This document shows positions 10,600 to 20,028 of a DNA stretch of 64,000 nt, piece by piece (positions within the stretch are counted from its first letter, which is position 1; each line of letters starts with the position of its first letter). Made by a program: the position numbers and the translations under genes. Source of the DNA: UBA5158 sp040389045. Lineage in GTDB: Bacteria; Pseudomonadota; Gammaproteobacteria; DSM-16500. The stretch is taken from positions 92,050 through 156,049 of the forward strand of contig JAZKAT010000007.1 in NCBI GenBank assembly GCA_040389045.1, given 5' to 3'. Below the pieces are notes generated by a model. The model made no database searches. It saw only the letters and a program-made list of their open reading frames with translations, and had not been told where the DNA came from.

Positions 10600-12795
10600 C
10601 TAACGTCTCAGCTCCTGGTTAGATGCTTTATTCTCATTATCGTTACTCGCAACGGAAGGTTGATTTAACGCTACAGGTGTTGTTAAAAATCCTAAACTCA
10701 TCCGTTGCGGCGAACCCGGTTGGGGTAACAAAAATTGGCGATATACTTCAGATGGCAAAACAAGCTTGAGTTGATAAACCAGGTGTTCATCTGCAACAAT
10801 GCTTTGTAAAAAATTCTTACTTAACACAGACAAAATGGCTCGCGCTGTATTCATCAGGTTTAAATGCGGTTCTCGCGCAACCCCGCTAAAAAGCAGATGC
10901 ACTTTTTCCCGCGTATTAATGATAGATTCCTGTAAATAGTTTCCGGTCAAGAGCTGGACGACAACAACATGATGCTCTCGCGGCAAGCTCCTTAGTAAAT
11001 TCATAAAAGTCTTAACTGAAGTAACCAATCCTCGGATAAAACTTTCTGAAATAGGATCGACTAGCGCTTTACCGATTTCAGAGGGCAGTTTTGCTATTTC
11101 TTCCTCAGAATAATGGGTTAATTTGTTTAGCTGAATTGCAGTTTTTAGCGCTGCCAATGTTTGTGTGCTAGCCTTTTCAAGAGAACTCTGTATTTGTGCC
11201 CTATTTATCTCAACTCCGATATACTTTTCTGGTATTATTGCTACCAGGTGAGCATTTGCGGGGGCCTTAATAATTTCAGTTATTTGTCGGGCAAATTGTT
11301 CAGAGCACAATATTGGACGGATAACTCTTAATGTTTGTTTTTGTTTTTTTAATTGTCGTTTTGACAAGCCCATTTTTATTTGTTCAATTTTTTCAGCTTC
11401 TGTTTCAATGGCGTCAAAATGTGGTGTTATCAACTTGATAACGTCTTGCTTTTCCTCAGTTGAAAAATTGCATTCTTTTCTTTCTATCGCCGTACCTAAT
11501 AATTCGCACCAAATCATTTTAAAGGTAAGATACTTACCCTGATAATTCCCACCCGCTTCTAATAAAGTAGTCCACTCTTTGGCGGTTATAGTTTTAGTAA
11601 AATCATAAAAAACGCGGATACCTACATACGATGATAATCCACTCGTACTGTCAGTACCACCTTTGCCACCTCTCATGCCACCTTCATTCAAATATCTGAC
11701 TAAGATATTAAGAGCATCCACCGCATTGTAAGCATTATCTTTTTCTCGTAGTTCTTCGATAAGAGCTTGATGATAAGCTTTAGCTTCTTTGGAATGATGG
11801 AGAATACGGATTTCTTCTTCAGGTAACAATTCTCTTGGTTGTTTTTTTATGTAAGTATGACCGCGTTTTGAAGTTATTTCTAAAATTTGCGGTTGCAATG
11901 GTACTAACATATCGAATGTTAAAGGATAGGTAGTAAGACCAAGTTCAATTGCATCAATTATATCGTAAGCACCCATACCCGCAATAAGATAGGAAAAAGA
12001 ATCATGCTTCAGGTAAATATTAACTATGCCTCTTACTTTAGCATGCGTTCTTCCTCGCGCCATGCGTTTTGACATTAAACGCAATTCATATCCGGGTACT
12101 TGACCCAATTCGTCAACCACTGTTTCCAATCCACTAGGATGTTTTAAAATTTGATCGAAGGCTACGTTAGCAATACAATCTTGAATATTAATTACATATC
12201 CTGAACGGTCCAAGATAAAATGGTGCAGATGAATTTTATCTTTTTCTGACGCTTCAATTCCTTTTAACCTGGCAATATGCAGGATTTTGGGTGGCAACGG
12301 TAAACTTTGATGAATTCCCAATGTAGCTCTTGACAACGCAGTCGCTTCATCAATCCTTTCTTGTTCTACTGTCTCATCTAATTGGTTTATACTCATTAAC
12401 AAAATTTCGTTTTTGGTGTTAATGGTTGGCATTAATAATTCAAGATAATGGAATCTTTTTTCAAAATATTTCACAGACAGTTCGCGGGCAAGACTGACGC
12501 ACACCTGCGTCAATGGATTGTTAGAAGTTTTTGGATAAGTCAACTGATAAATATCTTTTATGCGCGTCCAACGATTAGCAAGAAAATCTACAAAAGGATC
12601 AATAGTTTTTAGATTGCTTTCTATATCAGAATTACTAAATAACTCAATTAAATTATCCCAGGATAATTTCTCTTCCATAGTGATTAATCTATTATAGAGG
12701 TCGCCACGCGGAAAGTGGTGGATGGATCGTAGATTATTTAAGCTGTGCTGGCGAACTAAACTGCTGGTCTCGATGAGTAATTCTTTAACTTTCAT
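10600..12795 (-). CDS. Large lineage-specific cytosolic-type protein
   Basis: The product is 731 residues and no family is recognised. ATG 12795 is chosen over the upstream ATG at 12843 because GGGGAAAA sits just before it. There is no signal peptide and no membrane segment. The centre contains a Gly-rich stretch (GGMRGGKGGTDSTSG) and many charged helices. The tail is polar and ends in ELRR, one of several unrelated proteins in this window ending in two basic residues. The gene stands alone on its strand, with 175 bp to the sedolisin start and 125 bp from pbpC. Size, isolation and composition resemble Legionellales secreted effectors, but no catalytic motif can be named. Confidence 0.7.
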   Translation of the reverse strand: MKVKELLIETSSLVRQHSLNNLRSIHHFPRGDLYNRLITMEEKLSWDNLIELFSNSDIESNLKTIDPFVDFLANRWTRIKDIYQLTYPKTSNNPLTQVCVSLARELSVKYFEKRFHYLELLMPTINTKNEILLMSINQLDETVEQERIDEATALSRATLGIHQSLPLPPKILHIARLKGIEASEKDKIHLHHFILDRSGYVINIQDCIANVAFDQILKHPSGLETVVDELGQVPGYELRLMSKRMARGRTHAKVRGIVNIYLKHDSFSYLIAGMGAYDIIDAIELGLTTYPLTFDMLVPLQPQILEITSKRGHTYIKKQPRELLPEEEIRILHHSKEAKAYHQALIEELREKDNAYNAVDALNILVRYLNEGGMRGGKGGTDSTSGLSSYVGIRVFYDFTKTITAKEWTTLLEAGGNYQGKYLTFKMIWCELLGTAIERKECNFSTEEKQDVIKLITPHFDAIETEAEKIEQIKMGLSKRQLKKQKQTLRVIRPILCSEQFARQITEIIKAPANAHLVAIIPEKYIGVEINRAQIQSSLEKASTQTLAALKTAIQLNKLTHYSEEEIAKLPSEIGKALVDPISESFIRGLVTSVKTFMNLLRSLPREHHVVVVQLLTGNYLQESIINTREKVHLLFSGVAREPHLNLMNTARAILSVLSKNFLQSIVADEHLVYQLKLVLPSEVYRQFLLPQPGSPQRMSLGFLTTPVALNQPSVASNDNENKASNQELRR

Positions 12796-12970
12796 TGCTG
12801 GCTTTTCCCCGTTTCTAAGTCTAATTTTGCCAAAGAATAACATTAAAAAATTAAGAAAGGCTTAAGGATTTTAACTAATGCCTGCTACAAAAATGTACTC
12901 GGCAAATTCTTTGGCAAAACCGCTAGCGAGAATTATAATGCTTTTCTCAACTAAACACTCAAGGCTGCTT

Positions 12971-14167
12971 ATGAAAAAGCTGGGAATTTATATTTTATTA
13001 ATAAGCAGCATTTCTCCTGGTTTTGCGCAAAATGCACCCGACAACTGTGAAACACCCGCTTCTATTGCTTGTATTTATAGCTTAACTATCCCAGTCGCTG
13101 GCTGTCCAATTAATGGAACTTCCGCCAATCCGGTAGGTGGTTCGGGCGCGATTGCCGTAGTGGAAGCACTGGATAATGCCTCTGCGCAAAATGATTTGAA
13201 TGTGTTTTCAAGTCAATTTGGTTTGCCGCTTAATAATATTACGGTGATTTATACTCCCGCTGCGCCTTCTTCATTTCCTCTCGCTTCCGGCTGTAATAAT
13301 CTGTTGCCCGTGTCATTGACGGCGCCGCGCAATTGTCAGCTAGATGCAACACCTAACAATGACCCTTGTGATGAGCATGTCGCGGATATTGAATGGGCCC
13401 ACGCCATGGCGCCTAATGCGCAAATTATTATGGTTGAAGCGCCTAGTGATAATATTTTCGATAAGATGTATGCCGTATGTTATGCCGCTCAGGCGGTAAA
13501 AAATCAGGGTGGACATGGTATAGTTTCAATGAGTTGGAGTGTGCCGGAATTTTTAGGAGAAACCGGTTATGACTTGTATTTTCAAGGACCGACTAGTGTT
13601 ATTTACGTAGGTAGCAGCGGGGATAAATCCGCGCCGGCGAATTATCCTAGCAGTTCGCCTTTTGTTATTTCTGCCGGTGGCACCAGTATTCAACGTAATG
13701 CACTGGGGAATTTTCAAAGTGAAGCGGCCTGGAGTACTAATCCTAATGTCGCTGCCGGTAATAAAAATGGTGGCAGTGGTGGACCCAGTATTTATGAAGC
13801 GCGACCTACTTATCAAAACGCAATTATGAAAATAGTAGGCACGGCGCGCGGCACACCGGATATTTCTTTCGATGCAGACCCTAGTACGGGTGTTTGTGTG
13901 TATTCCAGTTTACATACACCTAAGCCAGGTTGGTTTACGGATGGTGGTACCAGTTTAGCGGCGCCTGGATTATCAGGAATTATTAATACTGCAAATCATC
14001 AAGCAAGCTCTACCGTTGATGAACTCACTTACATTTATCAAAACGCAATAAAAAATTATCATGCTAACTGGCATGATATTTTACAAGGTAACAATGGTTT
14101 TCCGGCGATGACGGGTTATGATTTTATTACGGGATTAGGCAGTCCCAATGGATACAATGGGAAATAA
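12971..14167 (+). CDS. Secreted sedolisin-type serine peptidase (family S53)
   Basis: A 398-residue secreted protease of the sedolisin/kumamolisin type, acid-acting serine-carboxyl peptidases. ATG 12971 is preferred to the in-frame ATG at 12878 because it directly begins a signal peptide (KKLGIYILLISSISPGFAQ, cleavage after residue 20). The ExxxD catalytic pair is Glu135/Asp139 in DEHVADIEWAHAMAP. The nucleophile is Ser328 in DGGTSLAAPG. The GSSGD...NYPSSSPFVISAGGTS stretch (214-239) and PDISFDADP (296-304) also match the family. There is no large N-terminal prodomain of the kind seen in many sedolisins, so it resembles the short secreted proteobacterial branch. Six or more cysteines suggest disulfides. 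Confidence 0.87.
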   Translation: MKKLGIYILLISSISPGFAQNAPDNCETPASIACIYSLTIPVAGCPINGTSANPVGGSGAIAVVEALDNASAQNDLNVFSSQFGLPLNNITVIYTPAAPSSFPLASGCNNLLPVSLTAPRNCQLDATPNNDPCDEHVADIEWAHAMAPNAQIIMVEAPSDNIFDKMYAVCYAAQAVKNQGGHGIVSMSWSVPEFLGETGYDLYFQGPTSVIYVGSSGDKSAPANYPSSSPFVISAGGTSIQRNALGNFQSEAAWSTNPNVAAGNKNGGSGGPSIYEARPTYQNAIMKIVGTARGTPDISFDADPSTGVCVYSSLHTPKPGWFTDGGTSLAAPGLSGIINTANHQASSTVDELTYIYQNAIKNYHANWHDILQGNNGFPAMTGYDFITGLGSPNGYNGK

Positions 14168-14232
14168 ATGGTGTTTTGTGTCATGCCAGCATGGATGAAC
14201 TGAACTTATAGTAAATTACCAGAGGATACAAC

Positions 14233-14418
14233 ATGAAAACATTACTTTTGACCGTCGGCTTAGTCGCATTAGCCATGGGTTTACTTTGGATTGGGCAAGG
14301 CTTGGGTTACATCAAATGGCCAGCCAGCAGCTTCATGATCAGTCAAATGAAATGGACTTATTATGGCGCCGGTCTGGCGGTCGTGGGCTTAATTATCATT
14401 TTGTTTTCACGACGCTAA
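14233..14418 (+). CDS. Small two-helix membrane protein
   Basis: A 61-residue protein with two membrane segments (about residues 3-25 and 42-58) joined by a short loop containing IKWPASSFMI, and a terminal RR. AGAGGA precedes the ATG at good distance. Similar tiny proteins with a WPxSSFMI loop are widespread hypothetical inner-membrane proteins in proteobacteria. Function is unknown. Its 3' end overlaps the convergent bioA gene by 12 bp. Confidence 0.75.
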   Translation: MKTLLLTVGLVALAMGLLWIGQGLGYIKWPASSFMISQMKWTYYGAGLAVVGLIIILFSRR

Positions 14419-15744
14419 GTTGGTTATCATCACCGCAAGTAATGCAGCTTTAGTTATCTGCTTTAACTTATCGATGGTCTCCACCTCCGTGTTTAACGGT
14501 GGCACCCAATAAATGGTGTTGCCTAAAGGACGCAACAGCGCGCCTAGCTGCACGGCTTTTTGATAGACTTCAAAGCCTAGACGCCGGTTGGGATCAGTGA
14601 CGATTAACTCGGCTGCAACTACCGCGCCTATCTGTCGGATGTTAGCCAGCACTCCAGTTTCATGCGCAATTTCTCGCATGGCACTTAACATGATTTTTCC
14701 CAATACATTAGCTTGTTCACATAAATTAACTTCTTCCACGATATTCAACACTTCCAGTACAATACTAGCCCCTAACGCATTGCCGCCATAAGTATGAGAA
14801 TGAAAAAATGAAGTACCATTGTTATAGTCATCATAAAAACATTGATAAATTTCATCACTCGTTAATATCGCGCTAAATGGCATCCAGCCAGCAGTTAAAC
14901 CTTTTCCCAGGCAAATGAAATCGGGTTCTATACCAGCATGCTGGCAAGCCAGCATCTTCCCGGTACGACCTATTCCTGTCATGATTTCATCCGCAATAAA
15001 ATGTATATTGTGCTTATAAGTCCAGGCCCGTAAGCGTTGCAGCAAATCCTGGCTATATATTTTCATATGACCACTGGCCTGCAAAATAGGCTCCAAAATA
15101 ACCGCAGTTGTAGTTTCTATATGTTGCTCAAGCTGCTTTTCAATTACCTGCCATTGCTCGGAACAATCTAACCAGAGCGGGTCTTCATTCGATGAAACAT
15201 AAGGTACCGGGGAAATAAAAAAAGTATCAAAGACGATAGCTTGATAAGGTGTCTTATAAATACCTACATCGCTAACACTCAACGCGCCTAAGGTTTCACC
15301 GTGAAAACCATTTTTCAGGGCGATAAATTTAGTCTTTTTCGTTTCACCCTTGTTTACCCTGGAATGTAAACTCAACTTCATGGCGATTTCAACTGCCGAA
15401 GAACCATCACCCGCATAAAACACTTTATTTAATGAAGTGGTCAAACTGGTGAGTTTTTCCGATAACAAGGTAATAGTTTCATTAGTTGTGTTAGCTAATA
15501 TGACATGTTCAAATTTATTTATTTGCGCTAATACGGCTTTTTGCAAACGCGGATGATTATGACCTAGCGTTTTACACCACCAGCTTGAGTTGGCATCAAT
15601 AATTTTTTCACCCGTAGCTAATTCTATATAACTGCCTTTGGCACCTGTCACTTCCAGCGGTTTAAAAATTTCATAATCTTTCATCTGTCCGCATGGATGC
15701 CAGATATGTTTTAAGCCACGTTCTACTAACGATAACTGCGTCAT
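14407..15744 (-). CDS. bioA: Adenosylmethionine-8-amino-7-oxononanoate aminotransferase
   Basis: Catalyses the PLP- and SAM-dependent amination of KAPA to DAPA, the antepenultimate step of biotin synthesis. The 445-residue length is normal. The substrate-pocket sequence SSWWCKTLGHNHP lies at 53-65, GFHGET at 146-151, the aspartate motif ADEIMTGIGR at 251-260, and the PLP lysine is Lys281 in LGKGLTAG. These residues separate BioA from the lysine-using BioK and from other class III aminotransferases. It is divergent from bioB. The 94-bp gap holds the predicted BirA operator, so both directions are probably repressed by biotin sufficiency. Confidence 0.97.
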   Translation of the reverse strand: MTQLSLVERGLKHIWHPCGQMKDYEIFKPLEVTGAKGSYIELATGEKIIDANSSWWCKTLGHNHPRLQKAVLAQINKFEHVILANTTNETITLLSEKLTSLTTSLNKVFYAGDGSSAVEIAMKLSLHSRVNKGETKKTKFIALKNGFHGETLGALSVSDVGIYKTPYQAIVFDTFFISPVPYVSSNEDPLWLDCSEQWQVIEKQLEQHIETTTAVILEPILQASGHMKIYSQDLLQRLRAWTYKHNIHFIADEIMTGIGRTGKMLACQHAGIEPDFICLGKGLTAGWMPFSAILTSDEIYQCFYDDYNNGTSFFHSHTYGGNALGASIVLEVLNIVEEVNLCEQANVLGKIMLSAMREIAHETGVLANIRQIGAVVAAELIVTDPNRRLGFEVYQKAVQLGALLRPLGNTIYWVPPLNTEVETIDKLKQITKAALLAVMITNLAS

Positions 15745-15748
15745 TGTT

Positions 15749-15780
15749 TAGTAAACCTTAATTATTTTACTGGTTGACTG
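15749..15780. promoter_or_regulatory. Predicted BirA (biotin) operator
   Basis: Left arm TAGTAAACC and right arm GGTTGACTG flank a 14-bp spacer. The known gammaproteobacterial BirA site is TTGTAAACC-N14/15-GGTTTACAA: the left arm matches 8 of 9 positions and the right arm 6 of 9. It sits between divergent bioA and bioB, as in E. coli. The right arm contains the -35 hexamer of the bioB promoter. The BirA encoded downstream keeps its DNA-binding domain, which makes regulation through this site plausible. Confidence 0.75.
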
Positions 15781-15802
15781 TTGCGGAAGGCTATCATATA
15801 GT
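15774..15802 (+). promoter_or_regulatory. Sigma-70-type promoter for bioBFHCD
   Basis: TTGACT (15774-15779) and TATAGT (15797-15802) are separated by 17 bp, a near-consensus promoter ending 36 bp before the bioB ATG. The -35 box lies inside the right arm of the BirA operator, so a bound repressor would block RNA polymerase. Confidence 0.65.
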
Positions 15803-15838
15803 GCGCGCAAGATGCAACGCCAGAATGAGGAAGAATAA

Positions 15839-16795
15839 ATGTCGTCAACTTTATGGAGTAAAGCAGATGTTAAAAAATTATTCGAACATCCTTTATTAGA
15901 ATTAATATTTCAAGCGCAGACCGTTCATAGACTGAATTTTAATGCAAATGAAATTGAACTTTGCACATTACTCAATATCAAAACTGGCGCTTGTCCAGAA
16001 AACTGCGCGTATTGCCCACAGAGCGCGCATTATGCAACTGGCGTAAAAAAAGAAAAATTATTAGATACCAATGTCATTGTAGAAAAAGCTTTGTTAGCAA
16101 AATCATCTGGCGCTACGCGTTTTTGCATGGGCGCGGCCTGGCGTAATCCGCCGGCAAAAGATTTTCCAAAAATACTGGAAATTATTAAAGCGGTAAAAGC
16201 GTGCGGCCTGGAAACTTGTCTGACGGTAGGCATGTTAACGCAAGAACAAGCCCTGGCGTTAAAAGCAGCTAGTCTGGATTATTACAATCATAATTTAGAT
16301 ACTTCACCGGATTACTACCATAACATCATCACTTCACATACTTACCAAGATCGCTTAAATACACTGGAATTTGTGCGTCTTGCCGGAATTCATGTGTGCT
16401 GCGGCGGCATTCTTGGCCTGGGAGAAACCGTAGAAGACCGCATGGAATTGCTTTTGCAATTAGCTAATTTAGTCAGTCCTCCTAAAAGCGTGCCGCTTAA
16501 CCGCCTGATAGCAATTAAGGGTACTCCACTGGAACACCAGCGTGAATTAGATAGTTTTGATTTCATTCGTACCGTTGCGGTAGCAAGAATTATGATGCCA
16601 CGCGCCATGGTGAGATTAAGCGCTGGCCGCACGGAAATGTCCGAGGAAATGCAAGCCATGTGTTTTATGGCGGGCGCCAATTCTATTCATTTTGGCGAAA
16701 AACTTTTAATTACCAAAAATCCAGACCAGGAAAAAGATCTCACTATGTTGCGAAAACTGGGTCTCACTGAAAAAATTGTCGGACAGCACGCATGA
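15839..16795 (+). CDS. bioB: Biotin synthase
   Basis: Radical SAM enzyme that inserts sulfur into dethiobiotin, the last step of the pathway. It has 318 residues. The radical SAM cluster motif is C52-x3-C56-x2-C59 (ACPENCAYCPQSAHY). The later stretches NHNLDTSPDYY and RLSAGRTEMSEEMQ, whose Arg helps bind the auxiliary 2Fe-2S cluster, are also present. GAGGA precedes the ATG. It is the first gene of bioBFHCD, and its stop overlaps the bioF start as ATGA, implying translational coupling. Confidence 0.98.
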   Translation: MSSTLWSKADVKKLFEHPLLELIFQAQTVHRLNFNANEIELCTLLNIKTGACPENCAYCPQSAHYATGVKKEKLLDTNVIVEKALLAKSSGATRFCMGAAWRNPPAKDFPKILEIIKAVKACGLETCLTVGMLTQEQALALKAASLDYYNHNLDTSPDYYHNIITSHTYQDRLNTLEFVRLAGIHVCCGGILGLGETVEDRMELLLQLANLVSPPKSVPLNRLIAIKGTPLEHQRELDSFDFIRTVAVARIMMPRAMVRLSAGRTEMSEEMQAMCFMAGANSIHFGEKLLITKNPDQEKDLTMLRKLGLTEKIVGQHA

Positions 16796-17931
16796 TGTTA
16801 ACTCAGGCCAAAGATTTAATCAGAAACCGCTATATCATTAACAACAGAAATGATAATACGATCACGATTGGCGATAAATCACTGATTAATTTTAGCAGTA
16901 ATGATTATTTGGGTATTGCCGAACATCCAGTAGTTAAACAAGCGTTTATCAACGGCATACAACAATATGGCAACGGCAGTAGTTCATCAGCGTTAGTGAG
17001 TGGATTTTATCATTCACATCGTATGCTGGAAGATGCGTTTGCAGAATTTCTCAATCGTGACCGCGCCATCTTATTTAACTCAGGCTATCTAGCCAATATT
17101 GGTGTCATCACTGCTTTAGCTAATCGCAGCGGAAAAATATTCGTCGACAAACTTTGTCATACTTCCACACTTGATGGCATACGATTATCAAGGGCCAAGT
17201 TTGTACGCTATGCTCATAACGATGTAAATCATCTTGCAACTTTATTAAGCCAATCGTCAAATAATAGTCTTGTAATCACCGAAAGTATTTTTAGCATGGA
17301 AGGCAAGATCAGTCCTATTAACCAAATCGTAACAACCACGCAAGCTCACCCAATTAAATTAATGGTGGACGACGCCCATGCGGCTGGCGTATTAGGCAAG
17401 AATGGCAGAGGAATATGTGAATATTATAATCTTTCGCAACAGGATGTACCCTGTTTAATAGTCCCATTAAGCAAAGCATTCGCGAGCATGGGTTCGATTG
17501 TATCTGGCAGTCAGGATTTAATTGAATGTTTAATCCAATTTTCAAAAACGTATTGCTATACTACTGCACTACCACCCGCCATCGCCAACGCTACTTTGGC
17601 GGCATTAAAAATTGTTGAAACCGAAAACTGGCGTCGCGCCAAACTACAAGAATTAATTAAATTTTTTATCGTTCAAGCCAAGCAGCGTAATTTAGCTTTA
17701 CTATCAGAAGATTTAACGCCGATTAAACCCATTTTAATCGGCGACAATGATTGCGCTTTGCAAATTAAAGAAGCCTTAATGCAAAAAGGATTTTTTGTAT
17801 CCTGCATCAGGCCACCAACGGTTCCCCAAGACACTGCGCGTATTCGCGTAGCACTCAATTGTCTGCACCATGAAAAAGATATTATTGATTTATTAGATTT
17901 GATGGCTTTTTTCCATGACAAATTCAGTTAA
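16792..17931 (+). CDS. bioF: 8-amino-7-oxononanoate synthase
   Basis: PLP enzyme that condenses pimeloyl-ACP with alanine to give KAPA. It is 379 residues and has the alpha-oxoamine synthase signature: NFSSNDYLG (33-41), VDDAHAAGVLG (192-202) and the PLP lysine Lys228 in PLSKAFASMG. Two ATG codons are adjacent at 16792 and 16795; the first gives the 4-bp overlap with bioB. Its end overlaps bioH by 17 bp. The order B-F-H-C-D with short overlaps marks a single operon. Confidence 0.97.
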   Translation: MMLTQAKDLIRNRYIINNRNDNTITIGDKSLINFSSNDYLGIAEHPVVKQAFINGIQQYGNGSSSSALVSGFYHSHRMLEDAFAEFLNRDRAILFNSGYLANIGVITALANRSGKIFVDKLCHTSTLDGIRLSRAKFVRYAHNDVNHLATLLSQSSNNSLVITESIFSMEGKISPINQIVTTTQAHPIKLMVDDAHAAGVLGKNGRGICEYYNLSQQDVPCLIVPLSKAFASMGSIVSGSQDLIECLIQFSKTYCYTTALPPAIANATLAALKIVETENWRRAKLQELIKFFIVQAKQRNLALLSEDLTPIKPILIGDNDCALQIKEALMQKGFFVSCIRPPTVPQDTARIRVALNCLHHEKDIIDLLDLMAFFHDKFS

Positions 17932-18610
17932 AAAATCACTAATATTTTTACCTGGCTGGGGCTTTAAATCCTCAATCTGGGATGCTACGGCAAATTTATT
18001 CACTGACTATGACGTTAAAACAATTGATTTACCCATTCTGAATGAAAACCATGATCTTAACCAAGTAATAAATAGTTTAAATAAAGCTATCCCAGAAAAT
18101 TCTATCCTTATCGCCTGGTCATTAAGCGGATTAATCGCCATTTATTTTTGCTATTATTTGCCGCACAAATGCGCCAAGTTAATTTTAGTGAGCAGCCTCC
18201 CCAAATTTATTGCTGCTTCTGATTGGTTTGGTATTCCGCTAAAAATCGCTGAACGTTTTCAACAACTAGCAAAAACCAATCTTGAAAGTCTGTTAACCCG
18301 ATTTATGAGTTTGATTCAATATCCTGGTTCTTTACATATTCTCAGTGCCCATGAAAATAATTTTATGCTGATAAATTATCTTCATTTTATGGTTAACACA
18401 GATTATTGCGAACTTTTTATTAACCTCAACATGCCTGTATATTGCTTAATTGGCGCTAACGACCCCATTATACCGCACAATGCTATTACCCAATTATCAG
18501 CACTTAACAACAACATAAGTGTCAACATCATCTCTAACGCCGGCCACTTACCATTCCTGACCCATCAAGAAGTATTTACTCAATTATTAACAGGCATTTT
18601 GCATGAATAG
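17915..18610 (+). CDS. bioH: Pimeloyl-ACP methyl ester carboxylesterase
   Basis: Alpha/beta hydrolase of 231 residues that removes the methyl group from pimeloyl-ACP methyl ester, ending the BioC/BioH stage. The FLPGWGFKSSIW oxyanion region is at 11-22. The catalytic triad can be placed as Ser69, Asp183 (GANDPIIP) and His211 (NAGHLPF). The nucleophile elbow reads AWSLSG instead of the usual GWSLGG, so both glycines of GxSxG are replaced by small residues (Ala67, Ser71). Position between bioF and bioC supports BioH over a generic hydrolase. It overlaps bioC by 8 bp. Confidence 0.9.
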   Translation: MTNSVKKSLIFLPGWGFKSSIWDATANLFTDYDVKTIDLPILNENHDLNQVINSLNKAIPENSILIAWSLSGLIAIYFCYYLPHKCAKLILVSSLPKFIAASDWFGIPLKIAERFQQLAKTNLESLLTRFMSLIQYPGSLHILSAHENNFMLINYLHFMVNTDYCELFINLNMPVYCLIGANDPIIPHNAITQLSALNNNISVNIISNAGHLPFLTHQEVFTQLLTGILHE

Positions 18611-19352
18611 CACCGAAAATTTTCATAAAAATAAAATCCGCCGCTGCTTCAATCGGGCAGCCTTAACCTATGATCAGCGCAGTTACCCACAACAAATGAT
18701 TGGCGACAACTTGATTAATTTACTTGGCAAACATATATCCGCCAGTGAATTGATTATTGATTTAGGTTGCGGCAGCGGCTTAGTGACCGAATTACTAGCC
18801 AGAAGATTAAGTTATAAAAATTTTTACGCCATTGATATTTCCGATCAATTAATTGCTCAAGCTGACAGTCGGTTACACGCACGCGACATTCAAACTTTTC
18901 ATAAGGATTTTGAAAATTTTAATTTCAAAAATAGGTTATTTAATTTAGTTTTTTCCAACATGTCTTTGCATTGGAGCCGAAACCTGCAAAAAAATTTATT
19001 AACCATCAATAATAATATGGCCAGCAATGGCATAATCGCTTTCACTATCCCGCTGGATGGGACTTTTACTGAATTAGCCTGCGCATCACGCAATAATTTC
19101 CACCGTTACCAAGACATACTAAATCATCTTGCTGATGCTGGCTTTGAACCCCTAAGCTGTTTTCATGAATCATTGACCTTTATATATAGTTCCTGGATAA
19201 CAGCATTAAAATCCATTAAAGCCACCGGCGCCAACTATGTATTTAATAGAGAAAAAAAATCTCTGACCGGCAGCCTATCTTTATCCAACAAACCTAACCT
19301 TTCCTACCATATCGGATATTTCATTGGGAGAAAAATATATAATGTCACTTAA
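18603..19352 (+). CDS. bioC: Malonyl-ACP O-methyltransferase
   Basis: SAM-dependent methyltransferase of 249 residues that methylates malonyl-ACP to disguise it as a fatty-acid primer. The N-terminus KIRRCFNRAALTYDQ is typical of BioC. The SAM-binding motif IIDLGCGSGLV covers 51-61, and FSNMSLHW follows in the expected place. It lies between bioH and bioD, overlapping by 8 and 11 bp. The protein is slightly Lys/Asn-rich, consistent with the genome's base composition. Confidence 0.95.
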   Translation: MNSTENFHKNKIRRCFNRAALTYDQRSYPQQMIGDNLINLLGKHISASELIIDLGCGSGLVTELLARRLSYKNFYAIDISDQLIAQADSRLHARDIQTFHKDFENFNFKNRLFNLVFSNMSLHWSRNLQKNLLTINNNMASNGIIAFTIPLDGTFTELACASRNNFHRYQDILNHLADAGFEPLSCFHESLTFIYSSWITALKSIKATGANYVFNREKKSLTGSLSLSNKPNLSYHIGYFIGRKIYNVT

Positions 19353-20028
19353 ATTATTTATTACCGGAACGGATACCGGCATAGGTAAAACCTATATCAG
19401 TATTGGTTTATTAAATGCTTTCCAACAACTAGGCTATTCCACTATTGGGTTTAAACCCATTGCCGCCGGTGCTGTTAAAAAAAATAATATCTTATGCAAT
19501 CAAGATGCTATTGATTTAAATACCGCGTCAAGCATTAAACTGGATTATCACCATACCAACCCTATCGTCTTCGAACCTTTTATTTCCCCCAATATCGCAG
19601 CCACTCAAGCCGGGGTAAAACTTTCATTAAATGAATTAATTTCAAAATCCCAACACACGATAAACTACCCCTGCGATATTCTATTAACCGAAGGTGCTGG
19701 CGGCTGGTTACAACCGTTAAATGAGAGTGAAGCGCTAATGGATTTTGTCAGTTATCATCAAATGAAAATTATCCTGGTAGTTGGCATTCGTCTGGGTTGC
19801 ATCAACCATGCATTACTGACTTATCAATCTATCAAACAAACTCATTTACCTATAGTAGGCTGGCTGGCGAATTGTTTTGAAATTAACGAATTGGAACCCG
19901 CTGGCGTGATTAACACCTTGCAGCAATGGCTTGAAGTTCCTTACCTCGGAATGGTGCCACACCAGAAAAAACCTGAAGAATACCTGCAAATGAACCAGCT
20001 ACTTCATCAATGTAGTATCACCGGATGA
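19342..20028 (+). CDS. bioD: Dethiobiotin synthetase
   Basis: ATP-dependent carboxylation of DAPA to dethiobiotin. ATG 19342 is chosen over an upstream in-frame TTG at 19324 because GGGAGAAA lies just ahead. The P-loop is GTDTGIGKT (9-17), standard for BioD. TEGAGGWLQPLNE is the second conserved segment. The 228-residue length is normal. The start overlaps bioC by 11 bp and the 3' end overlaps convergent birA by 30 bp. Confidence 0.96.
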   Translation: MSLKLFITGTDTGIGKTYISIGLLNAFQQLGYSTIGFKPIAAGAVKKNNILCNQDAIDLNTASSIKLDYHHTNPIVFEPFISPNIAATQAGVKLSLNELISKSQHTINYPCDILLTEGAGGWLQPLNESEALMDFVSYHQMKIILVVGIRLGCINHALLTYQSIKQTHLPIVGWLANCFEINELEPAGVINTLQQWLEVPYLGMVPHQKKPEEYLQMNQLLHQCSITG

